Shown here piece after piece: positions 49,444 to 57,931 of a stretch of DNA of 64,000 bases. Under the pieces are notes generated by a model. The model was not told where the DNA came from. It ran no database searches and saw only the letters and a list, made by a program, of their open reading frames with translations. Position numbers and translations under genes: made by a program. Source of the DNA: Desulfotomaculum sp. (lineage in GTDB: Bacteria; Bacillota; Desulfotomaculia; Desulfotomaculales; Nap2-2B); contig DMZI01000035.1 of the NCBI GenBank assembly GCA_003485325.1, positions 3,487 to 67,486 of the forward strand. The letters run 5' to 3'. Each line of letters starts with the position of its first letter. Within the stretch, counting starts at the first letter, position 1.

Positions 49444-49483
49444 GGTTTCACCTCGCAAAAATTTTTAAAACCATGACAAATTA

Positions 49484-50026
49484 TTACTCCTTGTATTGCA
49501 GCAGTGAAAAGACATCATACTGCTGGAGCTTGTTCCTTCCGTTCAACAGGGCGAGTTCGATTAAGAAAGCGAATCCATTAACCCTGCCTCCGCATTTTTC
49601 AACAAGCTCAGCTGCCGCGGCGGCTGTTCCGCCTGTAGCTAAAAGGTCGTCAATTATAACTACTCCTTCTTTCTTGCTAAAGACGTCCATATGCATTTCC
49701 ACGGATTCTTGCCCGTATTCAAGGAAGTAGCTTGCTTTTACCGTTGCAGCAGGTAATTTTCCCTTTTTGCGGATGGGAAGAAAAGGAATTTTAAGACGAT
49801 CGGCAATCGCTCCGCCAAAGATAAAGCCCCGGGATTCGATAGCTACTATAGCCTCCGAATTTTTTTTGATGCAGTATTCGGCAAGCATATCGTTTACCTG
49901 GCTAAAAAGAGGTCCATCCTGCAAAAGGGTTGTTATATCCCGAAAAAGGATCCCCTTTTTTGGAAAATCAGGAATCTCCCTTATTCTATTTTTCATAATA
50001 TTTTCTTGTTCAGGAGTCAGATTCAT
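49484..50026 (-). CDS. apt: Adenine phosphoribosyltransferase
   Basis: 180 aa. Converts adenine and PRPP to AMP. Family motifs: IREIPDFPKKGILFRDITTL, IESRGFIFGGAIADRL and the PRPP loop VVIIDDLLATGGTAAAAA. It lies between the SAH hydrolase and MTA phosphorylase genes and would recover the adenine released by the phosphorylase. RBS GGGGAGTG precedes the ATG. Confidence 0.96.
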   Translation of the reverse strand: MNLTPEQENIMKNRIREIPDFPKKGILFRDITTLLQDGPLFSQVNDMLAEYCIKKNSEAIVAIESRGFIFGGAIADRLKIPFLPIRKKGKLPAATVKASYFLEYGQESVEMHMDVFSKKEGVVIIDDLLATGGTAAAAAELVEKCGGRVNGFAFLIELALLNGRNKLQQYDVFSLLQYKE

Positions 50027-50047
50027 ATTTACACTCCCCTTAATTTT

Positions 50048-51295
50048 TTAGGTCCCGGATTGCCAGGAGCTTAGATATTCCACTTGCTCGGGACTCAGCG
50101 ACTCAATCTTTATACCGAGGCTTTCCAGTTTTAACCGCGCTACCAGGGAATCAATTTCTTCCGGTACCGGGTAAACCTTCTTTTTCAGCTTTTTTTGGTT
50201 TTTGACGAGCCAGGCCGAAACCAGAGCCTGGTTTGCGAAGCTCATGTCCATAACCTGTGCTGGATGCCCTTCCGCAGCAGCAAGATTAATCAGGCGTCCC
50301 TCAGCCAGCAGAAAAAGTTTTTTGCCGTCCGCCATTTGATACTGGACAACATTTTCCTTGACATCTTTTTGTTCAACCGCTTCCTGGGCTAACGCTTCAA
50401 TGTTGATTTCTACGTTGAAATGGCCTGAATTAGCCAGGATGGCCCCGTCTTTCATAACTTTAAAATGCTTGCGGTCAATAACATTTTTATTGCCGGTTAC
50501 AGTAAGAAAAATATCTCCTGCAGCTGCCGCGTCTGTCATATTCATTACCTGAAAACCATCCATCAATGCTTCGAGGGCTCTTAAAGGATCCACTTCAACA
50601 ACTGAAACATTTGCTCCCATCCCTCTTGCTTTGGCGGCGACACCCTTTCCGCACCATCCATAACCTACAACAACAAAATTTGTTCCGGCAATGAGGTAGT
50701 TGGTAGCGCGTAAGATCCCGTCAAGCGATGATTGGCCGGTCCCGTAACGGTTATCAAAAAGATGTTTGGTAAGAGCGTCATTTACGGCGACAATCGGATA
50801 TGCCAGAGCGCCGCTCTTTTCCATGGAACGCAGCCTGATCACTCCCGTGGTTGTTTCTTCAGTTCCAGCCAGGATTTCCTTGAGGAGTTCTTTTTTTTGG
50901 GTATGGATTGTGCTTACTAAATCAGCTCCGTCGTCCATAGTGATTTGAGGCGCCGTATCCAAAACGTTTAGTATGTGCTGGTAATAAGTATTTGTATCTT
51001 CACCCCGTTTGGCATAGGTAGGAATTCCATAAGCGCTGTTCAAGGCGGCCGTAACATCGTCCTGTGTGCTCAAGGGATTTGAAGCGCATAGCGAAACTGA
51101 AGCTCCTCCTTCTTTTAAAGCTATGACAAGATTTGCGGTTTCAGTTGTTACATGAAGGCATGCCCCGATCCGGATTCCCTTTAAAGGTTTTTCCTCTTTC
51201 CATTTTTCCGCTATTGCGCTTACGACAGGCATCTTTATACGAGCCCAATTGATTCTGGCGACACCTTTTTGCACAAGCTCTTTTTTAGTCATCAT
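50048..51295 (-). CDS. ahcY: S-adenosyl-L-homocysteine hydrolase
   Basis: 415 aa. Splits SAH into adenosine and homocysteine by an NAD+-dependent mechanism. Seen: ACLHVTTETANLVIALKEGG, DDGADLVSTIH, EETTTGVIRLRSMEKSG, FDNRYGTGQSSLDGILRATN, NAD-binding VVVGYGWCGKGVAAKARGMG, and ANSGHFNVEIN. It is the shorter, archaeal/Thermotoga-like form, without the roughly 40-residue insert of eukaryotic enzymes. Starts at ATG 51295 or the adjacent ATG 51292. Overlaps the aldolase gene by 4 nt. Confidence 0.96.
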   Translation of the reverse strand: MMTKKELVQKGVARINWARIKMPVVSAIAEKWKEEKPLKGIRIGACLHVTTETANLVIALKEGGASVSLCASNPLSTQDDVTAALNSAYGIPTYAKRGEDTNTYYQHILNVLDTAPQITMDDGADLVSTIHTQKKELLKEILAGTEETTTGVIRLRSMEKSGALAYPIVAVNDALTKHLFDNRYGTGQSSLDGILRATNYLIAGTNFVVVGYGWCGKGVAAKARGMGANVSVVEVDPLRALEALMDGFQVMNMTDAAAAGDIFLTVTGNKNVIDRKHFKVMKDGAILANSGHFNVEINIEALAQEAVEQKDVKENVVQYQMADGKKLFLLAEGRLINLAAAEGHPAQVMDMSFANQALVSAWLVKNQKKLKKKVYPVPEEIDSLVARLKLESLGIKIESLSPEQVEYLSSWQSGT

Positions 51296-51855
51296 CTAAC
51301 TCCTTTTATTAAGAAAGTCTTTAAATCACAGAAGTACTTCAGCTTGCAGATATGCTCAACCGAACAAGTATAAACGTACGCCTGTTCAAGTGACGCGCCG
51401 GCGGCAAAAATACCATGCCCCTTCGTTATTGCCGCCTTATGATTAACAAGAGCATTTGCCACTTCCTCAGCTAATTCCTGAGATCCCGCCTTTCCGGCAA
51501 CAATAGGTATTTCCTGCATAAAACTTTTGCTTTCCGTATCGTCGTGGAAAATTACCCGGCTGTTGGTCAGCATAGACTCTATTGTTGCAAAAGGAGAATG
51601 AACATGCACAACTGCCTGCGCCGGTGTTTTAATATAAATCTGGCGGTGAACTATTGTTTCAGAGGAAGCGTTTGCAGCGTTTCCTTTTTGAATATTTACC
51701 TCGACCAGCATTTGTTCATTAATTTCGTCCAAAAGGCATCCGCTTCTGGTGATCAACAGCATATCACCTCTGCGTATACTAATATTTCCAAAATGTGAGT
51801 GGTTCAGGCCATAAGCCACTAACTTTTTTCCGTATTTTTCTATCTCTTGCCACAT
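51292..51855 (-). CDS. Class II aldolase/adducin family protein (candidate 5-methylthioribulose/5-deoxyribulose-1-phosphate aldolase)
   Basis: 187 aa, FucA/RhuD/AraD fold. Zinc ligands are visible in VVHVHSPFA (two His) and TKGHGIFAAG (third His); the acid is Glu in SSETIVHRQIY. The sugar-phosphate-binding HFGNISIRRGD is at residues 21-31. It overlaps ahcY and lies near mtnA and two MTAP-type genes. In some bacteria an aldolase of this family cleaves 5-methylthioribulose-1-phosphate or 5-deoxyribulose-1-phosphate to DHAP and an aldehyde, replacing the O2-dependent pathway. That role is inferred from context. Confidence 0.85.
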   Translation of the reverse strand: MWQEIEKYGKKLVAYGLNHSHFGNISIRRGDMLLITRSGCLLDEINEQMLVEVNIQKGNAANASSETIVHRQIYIKTPAQAVVHVHSPFATIESMLTNSRVIFHDDTESKSFMQEIPIVAGKAGSQELAEEVANALVNHKAAITKGHGIFAAGASLEQAYVYTCSVEHICKLKYFCDLKTFLIKGVR

Positions 51856-52117
51856 GTAAATTCTACCATATCCTTAACGCTGACATTCAATAATTACTTT
51901 TAAAGAATCATGTCCGGAAACGACATACTGAAAACCAATCCCTCGGACTCGGTCAAGACTTGGCGCTAATGCGACCTCAAACAATTCCATCGCATATCCT
52001 CGGGTTTACTTGTTTATTGAATGAAGGCTCAAAATCGCACTTAAGGCATTGACCTCTTGTTGATGAATTTTCAATCCTGATAGCGCTGCTTTAGTGGCAT
52101 GGATATCTAACTGTGCT
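51856..52117. other. Intergenic with gene-like fragments
   Basis: On the minus strand a frame reads LSGLKIHQQEVNALSAILSL without start, and a 38-aa frame reads MELFEVALAPSLDRVRGIGF and continues QYVVSGHDSLKV. Neither belongs to a family I recognise. No riboswitch-like consensus was found. Possibly remnants of a small gene between mtnA and the aldolase. Confidence 0.35.
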
Positions 52118-53155
52118 CTATCCCATAATCAAAGCCAGATTTTTATCGTATGGAGGTGTGATAACCCCACGCTCCGTTATAATGGCAGTTATTAAGAGGT
52201 TTGGTGTTACATCGAAGGCGGGGTTCCATACTTTTACTCCTTCAGGGGCAATCATCTGGCCTAAAATATGTGTTACTTCAAGATAATTCCTTTCTTCTAT
52301 AGGAATGTCTTTTCCTTGTTTTATTTTTAAATCGACAGTTGAAACAGGCGCAGCGACATAAAAAGGTATTTTATGTTCTCTGGCCAGCAGGGCAACTCCG
52401 TACGTGCCTATCTTATTGGCCGTATCACCGTTTGACGCTATCCTGTCAGCTCCTACGATAACCAAATCGACCATCTGCTGAGCCATCAGGCTTGCCGCCA
52501 TATTATCAGTGATCAGGGTAACAGGTATTTTTTCCTGGACCATTTCCCAGGCTGTAAGCCTGGCGCCCTGCAAAAGAGGTCTTGTTTCATCCGCAAAAAC
52601 GCTTATTTCTTTTCCTGCTTCTTTAGCAGCCCTGATTACGCCCAGCGCAGTTCCATATCCAGCTGTAGCAAGCGCGCCTGCGTTACAATGGGTTAAAATC
52701 CTTGCCATGTCCGGAATCAGCTTTTCTCCATAGTTTCCGATGGCTTTATTAGCGTTTACATCATCTGATAAAATTGCGTGAGCTTCCTGAAGAAGCATAT
52801 TTTTCAATTGTGCAGGGGTAAGTGAGGCTGCGTTTGCCTCATTCATTTTTTGCAGCATACGTTCCAAAGCCCAACGCAGGTTTACTGCAGTCGGGCGGGT
52901 GAGCCACAATTCCCGGGCTATCCTTTTCGCTTCTGCTATAAAGTCCTCACTAGTGTTAAATTGTTTTTCTGATAAGCCCAGGACAAGGCCGTAAGCCGCA
53001 GCTACCCCGATAGCCGGCGCTCCCCGGACGCTTAAATCGCGGATTGCTTTGGCAACCGTTTGGTAGTCTTTACATTTTAGGTACTCCACTTTTTGCGGAA
53101 GTTTAGTCTGATCAAGCAGCAATAATGAATCTTTTTCCCAGCGCATTGTATCCAT
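52118..53155 (-). CDS. mtnA: S-methyl-5-thioribose-1-phosphate isomerase
   Basis: 345 aa. Converts 5-methylthioribose-1-phosphate to the ribulose form (related enzymes also take 5-deoxyribose-1-phosphate). Motifs: SVRGAPAIGVAAAYGLVLGL, LTHCNAGALATAGYGTALGV (catalytic Cys region), ETRPLLQGARLTAWEM, VGADRIASNGDTANKIGTYG with catalytic Asp, and PFDVTPNLLI-type end. Its ATG overlaps the stop of the upstream phosphorylase gene (TAATG), implying the two steps are coupled. Confidence 0.95.
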   Translation of the reverse strand: MDTMRWEKDSLLLLDQTKLPQKVEYLKCKDYQTVAKAIRDLSVRGAPAIGVAAAYGLVLGLSEKQFNTSEDFIAEAKRIARELWLTRPTAVNLRWALERMLQKMNEANAASLTPAQLKNMLLQEAHAILSDDVNANKAIGNYGEKLIPDMARILTHCNAGALATAGYGTALGVIRAAKEAGKEISVFADETRPLLQGARLTAWEMVQEKIPVTLITDNMAASLMAQQMVDLVIVGADRIASNGDTANKIGTYGVALLAREHKIPFYVAAPVSTVDLKIKQGKDIPIEERNYLEVTHILGQMIAPEGVKVWNPAFDVTPNLLITAIITERGVITPPYDKNLALIMG

Positions 53156-53940
53156 TAAACAATGTGCCCCTTAATTAGGGATTCCTGACATGAACATGCC
53201 CGTGAAAGATCCAGAACTTCAATTGTTTTCTGTAAAAGAGCATTTATATTTGCAGCATTCTGGGTCATTGCTTCAACGACTTCATTATGTGAAAGCGCGC
53301 GCATTGATGAAATACCGGCAGCAAAATTTGTGATCAGAGCGATTGCCGCGTAGCAGATTCCTGCTTCTCTGGCCAGGACTGCTTCCGGGACACCTGTCAT
53401 ACCTATAACGTCTCCGCCTAAAGACTTGTACATCCGTGTTTCAGCAGGTGTTTCAAACCTCGGGCCTTCGGTACATACATATGTCCCGCCATAGTGGCAG
53501 GCCAGTCCAAGTTGTTTAGTGGTTAAAGCCAGCAATCTGCGCAGGTGTGTACAATACGGGGCTGTCATGTCCAGGTGGAGCACTTCTTTTTCCTGAAAAG
53601 TTTGCGGGCGGGACCTGGTAAAATCCAAAAACTGGTTTACGAGAACAATTTCTCCGGGTTTTAGGTCTGTGTTCAAAGAACCAACAGCGGCCACGGCTAA
53701 GATAGCTTTCACACCCAAAGTTTTTAAGCCCCAGATATTTGCCCTGTGATTGATCAGGTGAGGAGGTACTGTATGATCCTCACCATGGCGCGCAATGAAA
53801 ACAACTTCCTTGTCGTGCAAGCGCCCGGCATTAATACTTACCTGCCCATAGGGAGTATACAATACTTCCTTTTGGGGGTTTTCAAGCATTCCGGCATTAT
53901 AAATTCCAGTTCCGCCGATAATACCAACAAGTTTTGCCAT
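53155..53940 (-). CDS. MTAP/PNP family phosphorylase, 6-oxopurine type (candidate 5'-methylthioinosine phosphorylase)
   Basis: 261 aa. Motifs GIIGGTGIYNAGML, IARHGEDHTVPPHLINHRAN, AAVGSLNTDLKPGEIVLVNQ, TEGPRFETPAETRMYK, GMTGVPEAVLAREAGICYA. In the base-recognition loop it has LITNFAAG, where the paralogue at 48649 has LITDYDVG. Asn in place of Asp is the sign of 6-oxopurine (inosine/guanosine-type) substrates, so 5'-methylthioinosine or 5'-deoxyinosine is a better guess than MTA. RBS GGGGTGAT. It follows ftsY by 23 nt and is coupled to mtnA. Confidence 0.9.
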   Translation of the reverse strand: MAKLVGIIGGTGIYNAGMLENPQKEVLYTPYGQVSINAGRLHDKEVVFIARHGEDHTVPPHLINHRANIWGLKTLGVKAILAVAAVGSLNTDLKPGEIVLVNQFLDFTRSRPQTFQEKEVLHLDMTAPYCTHLRRLLALTTKQLGLACHYGGTYVCTEGPRFETPAETRMYKSLGGDVIGMTGVPEAVLAREAGICYAAIALITNFAAGISSMRALSHNEVVEAMTQNAANINALLQKTIEVLDLSRACSCQESLIKGHIV

Positions 53941-53963
53941 ATCCGATCACCCCGAATCAATGC

Positions 53964-54872
53964 CTAGGCAAACAAGGCATTAACAAACTCTTCAGCATTA
54001 AAGGGCTGCAAGTCATCAATCTTTTCCCCCACGCCGACAAATTTTACCGGCGTGCCCAGGGCGCCTTTTATTCCGATTACTATGCCTCCCTTTGCAGTGC
54101 TGTCCAATTTTGTCAGCACTATACCCGTCACACCCATAATGGCGCCGAATGTTCTGGCTTGGGTTAAAGCGTTCTGACCATTTGTAGCGTCCAGGACCAG
54201 CAATACTTCCTGAGGCGCGTCTTTCGCTTCCCGGGATAGAACGCGCTCAATCTTCTTGAGTTCTTCCATCAGGTTGCTTTTTATGTGCAGCCTTCCTGCC
54301 GTATCTACTATAAGAATGTCCGCCTTGCGTGCCTTAGCGGCCTGCAGGGCATCGAAAGCAACTGCGGCAGGATCTGATCCTTCCTGGTGTTTGATAACTT
54401 CGGCGCCGACCCTGCTGCTTAGAATCTCCAGCTGATCTATGGCCGCCGCCCTGAAAGTGTCTGAAGCTGCGATAATAACCTTCCTGCCGTCCTGTACAAA
54501 CCGGTGGGCCAGTTTGCCGATCGTAGTCGTCTTCCCAGTACCGTTTACGCCTATGACCAGAATTACGGTAGGCGGTTCTCCCATGTTCAGAGCGTTTGTT
54601 CCTTCTTCAAGGGTGTTTCTGATTATTTCTTTGAGCAGAGGTTTCAAACCGGCAGGATCTTTTATTTTCCGCTCCTTTACTTTTTGGCGAAGCTTGTCTG
54701 CGAGTTCGGCGGAAACCTCAGCGCCGACATCAGCCTGGATTAAAATATCTTCAAGTTCGTCGTAGATATTTTCATCAATGGCTTTTTTCACGGTTACTAA
54801 TTCTTCTACTTTGCCGACCAGGTTCTGTCTTGTTTTAGACAGGCCTTGTTTTAGTTTCTCAAAAAAAGACAT
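53964..54872 (-). CDS. ftsY: Signal recognition particle receptor FtsY
   Basis: 302 aa. A short N-terminus without the long acidic A domain, an NG domain with LVGKVEELVTVKKAID, P-loop GVNGTGKTTTIGKLA (about residue 108), ASDTFRAAAIDQLE, DTAGRLHIKSNLMEEL and TKLDSTAKGG. It docks ribosome-SRP complexes at the membrane. It follows rnc by 8 nt on the same strand. Confidence 0.97.
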   Translation of the reverse strand: MSFFEKLKQGLSKTRQNLVGKVEELVTVKKAIDENIYDELEDILIQADVGAEVSAELADKLRQKVKERKIKDPAGLKPLLKEIIRNTLEEGTNALNMGEPPTVILVIGVNGTGKTTTIGKLAHRFVQDGRKVIIAASDTFRAAAIDQLEILSSRVGAEVIKHQEGSDPAAVAFDALQAAKARKADILIVDTAGRLHIKSNLMEELKKIERVLSREAKDAPQEVLLVLDATNGQNALTQARTFGAIMGVTGIVLTKLDSTAKGGIVIGIKGALGTPVKFVGVGEKIDDLQPFNAEEFVNALFA

Positions 54873-54880
54873 ATTTCCAC

Positions 54881-55597
54881 CTATGATGTTTCGTTTTTGA
54901 TTTTATTCAGTGCCTGGCGGGCAGCCTGCTGTTCCGCTTCTTTCTTGGAGTGACCTGTTCCCCGTCCAATTTCCTGCCCGTGGATGTAAACTCCGGAGGT
55001 GAATAACTTGTTATGATCAGGCCCTTCTTCATTGATTATTGCATAAATAACAGGATCGGGATCTTTTTGCTGAAGAAATTCCTGAAGTTCTGTCTTGTAA
55101 TCCTTTCCGGCGCGTCCTTCCATCAGATCATTAATTACTGCTTTAAGACTGTTAATTGCAACAAGTGCGGCCCGATCCAACCCCTGGTCTAAAAAAATTG
55201 CCCCCAGTAATGCCTCAAAAGCATCTGCAAGAATAGATGGCCTGTTTCTGCCCCCGGAGTGTTCTTCACCTCTTCCGATAAGCAGGCAATTGCCAAGATT
55301 AAGTTCTTTAGCTGCCCTGGCCAGGGAGGGTTCACAGACAAGAGTTGACCTAATCTTGGTCAACTCTCCTTCAGCGCTGCCGGGGTATGTTTTAAAAAGA
55401 TAATTGCTGATCGAAAGCTCTAATACGGCATCACCTAGAAACTCAAGACGCTGGTTGTCTTCAAGATCCTGTGTCTTGTTTTCATATGCATGTGAACCAT
55501 GAGTCAGGGCTGTTTGCAAAAGTTTTTCATTATTCCAGGCAAATCCAAGCATTTTCTTCAAACTGGCAATATTCTGTCTGAGGTTAGATTCGTGCAT
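54881..55597 (-). CDS. rnc: Ribonuclease III
   Basis: 238 aa. The catalytic domain has the signature RLEFLGDAVLELSISNYLF and ADAFEALLGAIFLDQG with metal-binding Glu/Asp; a C-terminal dsRNA-binding domain follows (DYKTELQEFLQQK, GTGHSKKEAEQQAARQAL). It processes rRNA and other double-stranded RNA. The frame extends to 55648 into fabF, but ATG 55597, just past the fabF stop, gives the normal length. Confidence 0.96.
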   Translation of the reverse strand: MHESNLRQNIASLKKMLGFAWNNEKLLQTALTHGSHAYENKTQDLEDNQRLEFLGDAVLELSISNYLFKTYPGSAEGELTKIRSTLVCEPSLARAAKELNLGNCLLIGRGEEHSGGRNRPSILADAFEALLGAIFLDQGLDRAALVAINSLKAVINDLMEGRAGKDYKTELQEFLQQKDPDPVIYAIINEEGPDHNKLFTSGVYIHGQEIGRGTGHSKKEAEQQAARQALNKIKNETS

Positions 55598-55601
55598 TTG
55601 C

Positions 55602-56843
55602 TTATTCTTTAAACTCCCTGAACAGTAAAGATACGTTATGACCGCCAAATCCGAGTGAATTGTTCAGGGCGATTTTTACGGGCATTGGACGGGCCTCATT
55701 CGGAACATAATCAAGATCGCATTCCGGATCGGGATGATCATAATTTATAGTTGGAGGAACTACTTTCTTGCATATAGTCATTATACATGTAACTGCTTCA
55801 ACTCCTCCCGCGGCTCCGAGAAGATGCCCGGTCATGGACTTGGTGGAGCTTACGGCAAGTTTGTTTGTTGAACCGCTAAAGAGTTGTTTAATGGCAATGG
55901 TTTCAACCTTATCGCCAAGAGGTGTGGATGTGCCATGAGCATTTATATAATCAACATCGCTGCTTGAAACACTGGCGTCCAACATCGCCAGTTCCATGGC
56001 TTTTGCGGCTCCTTTGCCATCCGGCTCCGGGGCTGTTATGTGATATGCGTCGCAAGTACACCCGTAACCGGCAATTTCGGCATATATATTGGCGCCGCGT
56101 GCAAGGGCATGTTCCAGCTTTTCTAAAACCAACATGGCGGCTCCTTCGCCGATTACAAAGCCGTCGCGATTTGAATCGAAAGGCCTGCTCGCTTTCTTAG
56201 GTTCCTCATTGTAAGTAGACATTGCCTTCATAGAGCAGAAACCTGCTATAGCTAAAGGTGTTATAGGGGCTTCAGCGCCGCCGGTAATCATCACATCGGC
56301 ATAACCTTGTTTAATAAGGCTGTATGCGTTTCCGAGAGCGTTGTTGCTGGATGCGCAGGCGCTGACTGTAGCCATATTATACCCCCTTAATCCATATGCA
56401 ATGGCTATTTGACCAGCGCCCATATTGGGAATCAGCATGGTTATGAAAAATGGGCTTATCCTGTCAGGCCCGCGATTTATTAGAATGTTATGCTGTTCTT
56501 CAAGTGTCCCTATCCCGCCGATACCCGAACCAAGAATAACTCCGATGCGTTCCCTGTTCAATATTTCCAGATTTAAATTTGCGTCTTTAATTGCTTGACC
56601 AGCAGCTGCCATGGCAAATTGAGTGAAACGGTCCATTCGCCTGGCTTCTTTCTTCTCAAGATAATCTGTCGGATTGAAGTCCTTTATTTCGGCAGCAATC
56701 CGCGTGGCGTAATTTTCAGTGTCGAAAAAGGTAATATAATCTACACCAGAAATTCCTGATGTTAAATTTGCCCAAAAACTATCCAGATCTAATCCTAAAG
56801 GAGAGATAACTCCCATGCCGGTAATTACCACACGGTTTTGCAA
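55602..56843 (-). CDS. fabF: 3-oxoacyl-ACP synthase II
   Basis: 413 aa condensing enzyme. The Cys-His-His triad lies in TVSACASSNNALGNAY (Cys about 163), NAHGTSTPLGDKVE (His) and SMTGHLLGAAGGVEAV (His), with the C-terminal SLGFGGHNVSLLF. It elongates acyl-ACP with malonyl-ACP. It follows acpP and is followed by rnc after 4 nt. Confidence 0.97.
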   Translation of the reverse strand: MQNRVVITGMGVISPLGLDLDSFWANLTSGISGVDYITFFDTENYATRIAAEIKDFNPTDYLEKKEARRMDRFTQFAMAAAGQAIKDANLNLEILNRERIGVILGSGIGGIGTLEEQHNILINRGPDRISPFFITMLIPNMGAGQIAIAYGLRGYNMATVSACASSNNALGNAYSLIKQGYADVMITGGAEAPITPLAIAGFCSMKAMSTYNEEPKKASRPFDSNRDGFVIGEGAAMLVLEKLEHALARGANIYAEIAGYGCTCDAYHITAPEPDGKGAAKAMELAMLDASVSSSDVDYINAHGTSTPLGDKVETIAIKQLFSGSTNKLAVSSTKSMTGHLLGAAGGVEAVTCIMTICKKVVPPTINYDHPDPECDLDYVPNEARPMPVKIALNNSLGFGGHNVSLLFREFKE

Positions 56844-56906
56844 ACCTTAAACCTCCCTGAAATAAAAAATTAAGCCTGTTTTTAGAAGTCTTCATCAAGG
56901 CACAAT

Positions 56907-57149
56907 CTACCTGTGATCTTGAATATATTTAACCGCCTGACCGACTGTTCTGATTTTTTCCGCGTTTTCATCTGGAATGACTATATCAAATTCTTCTTCA
57001 AAAGCCATGATAAGTTCGACTATATCCAAAGAATCCGCCCCAAGGTCTTCGATGAAAGAAGAATCCATATTTACCTCTTCTTCTTCAACACCAAGCTGTT
57101 CTACTATTATTGCCTTTACTTTCTCTGCAATAGATTCCGGACTTGACAT
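56907..57149 (-). CDS. acpP: Acyl carrier protein
   Basis: 80 aa, acidic. The phosphopantetheine Ser is in [19 protein letters not shown] (about residue 38). Strong RBS GGGGGTG. It sits between fabG and fabF, as in most Firmicute fatty-acid operons, and carries growing acyl chains as thioesters. Confidence 0.97.
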   Translation of the reverse strand: MSSPESIAEKVKAIIVEQLGVEEEEVNMDSSFIEDLGADSLDIVELIMAFEEEFDIVIPDENAEKIRTVGQAVKYIQDHR

Positions 57150-57186
57150 CTTTTCACCCCCTTTTCTTTTTTAATTGTAGTTTATT

Positions 57187-57930
57187 TTACACTGCCATAC
57201 CACCATCTACTATAATGGTCTGGCCGGTTATATAGCTTGCCGCATCGCTGGCCAGGAAAACTGCTGCCGAACCTATTTCTTCCGGCCTTCCCAGGCGCCC
57301 CAGGGCAATACGGGAGAGCATCTTCTCCCTGAAGGCTTCCGGAAGGCTTTGCGTCATGTCAGTTTCAATGTATCCTGGAGCAATTGCATTTACAGTAATC
57401 TTTCTTGAACCCAGTTCCTGCGCAACCGATTTCGTAAATGCAATCAGTCCGCCTTTGCTGGCTGCGTAGTTTGCCTGACCGACATTTCCTGTATAAGCAA
57501 TAATGGAACTAATGTTAATTATACGTCCCCATTTTGCTTTGAGCATTGGGCGTATAACGGCTCTTACGCAGTTAAAGGCGCCTTTGAGATTGATCGAAAG
57601 AACGCTGTCCCAATCTTCGTCGCGAAGCGACACAACCAGGTTATCACGGGTAACGCCGGCGTTGTTAACCAGGATATCTACCCGTCCCAACTGTTTTACG
57701 GCGAATTGGATCATTGACGAGGCCTGCTCCGGATCAGCAACGTTTGCCCGGTGGGCAATTGCCTGACGGCCCAGTTTTTTAATGTCGCTGCATACCTTTT
57801 CTGCAGCCTCTGCGTCATTAGTATAATTAACCAGCACATCCGCACCTGACTCGGCCAGGGAAATTGCTATTGCGCGTCCTATGCCCCTGGAGGCCCCTGT
57901 AACAACAGCCTTTTTGCCGTTAAGGACCAT
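57187..57930 (-). CDS. fabG: 3-oxoacyl-ACP reductase
   Basis: 247 aa short-chain dehydrogenase. NADPH-binding VTGASRGIGRAIAISLAESG, NNAGVTRDNL, catalytic Ser in NISSIIAYTGNVGQANYAAS with the Y-x3-K pair YAASK, and IAPGYIETDMT. The frame extends to 57969, but ATG 57930 lies after GGGGAGGT and gives the standard 247 residues. One nucleotide separates it from the fabD stop. Confidence 0.97.
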   Translation of the reverse strand: MVLNGKKAVVTGASRGIGRAIAISLAESGADVLVNYTNDAEAAEKVCSDIKKLGRQAIAHRANVADPEQASSMIQFAVKQLGRVDILVNNAGVTRDNLVVSLRDEDWDSVLSINLKGAFNCVRAVIRPMLKAKWGRIINISSIIAYTGNVGQANYAASKGGLIAFTKSVAQELGSRKITVNAIAPGYIETDMTQSLPEAFREKMLSRIALGRLGRPEEIGSAAVFLASDAASYITGQTIIVDGGMAV

Positions 57931-57931
57931 T

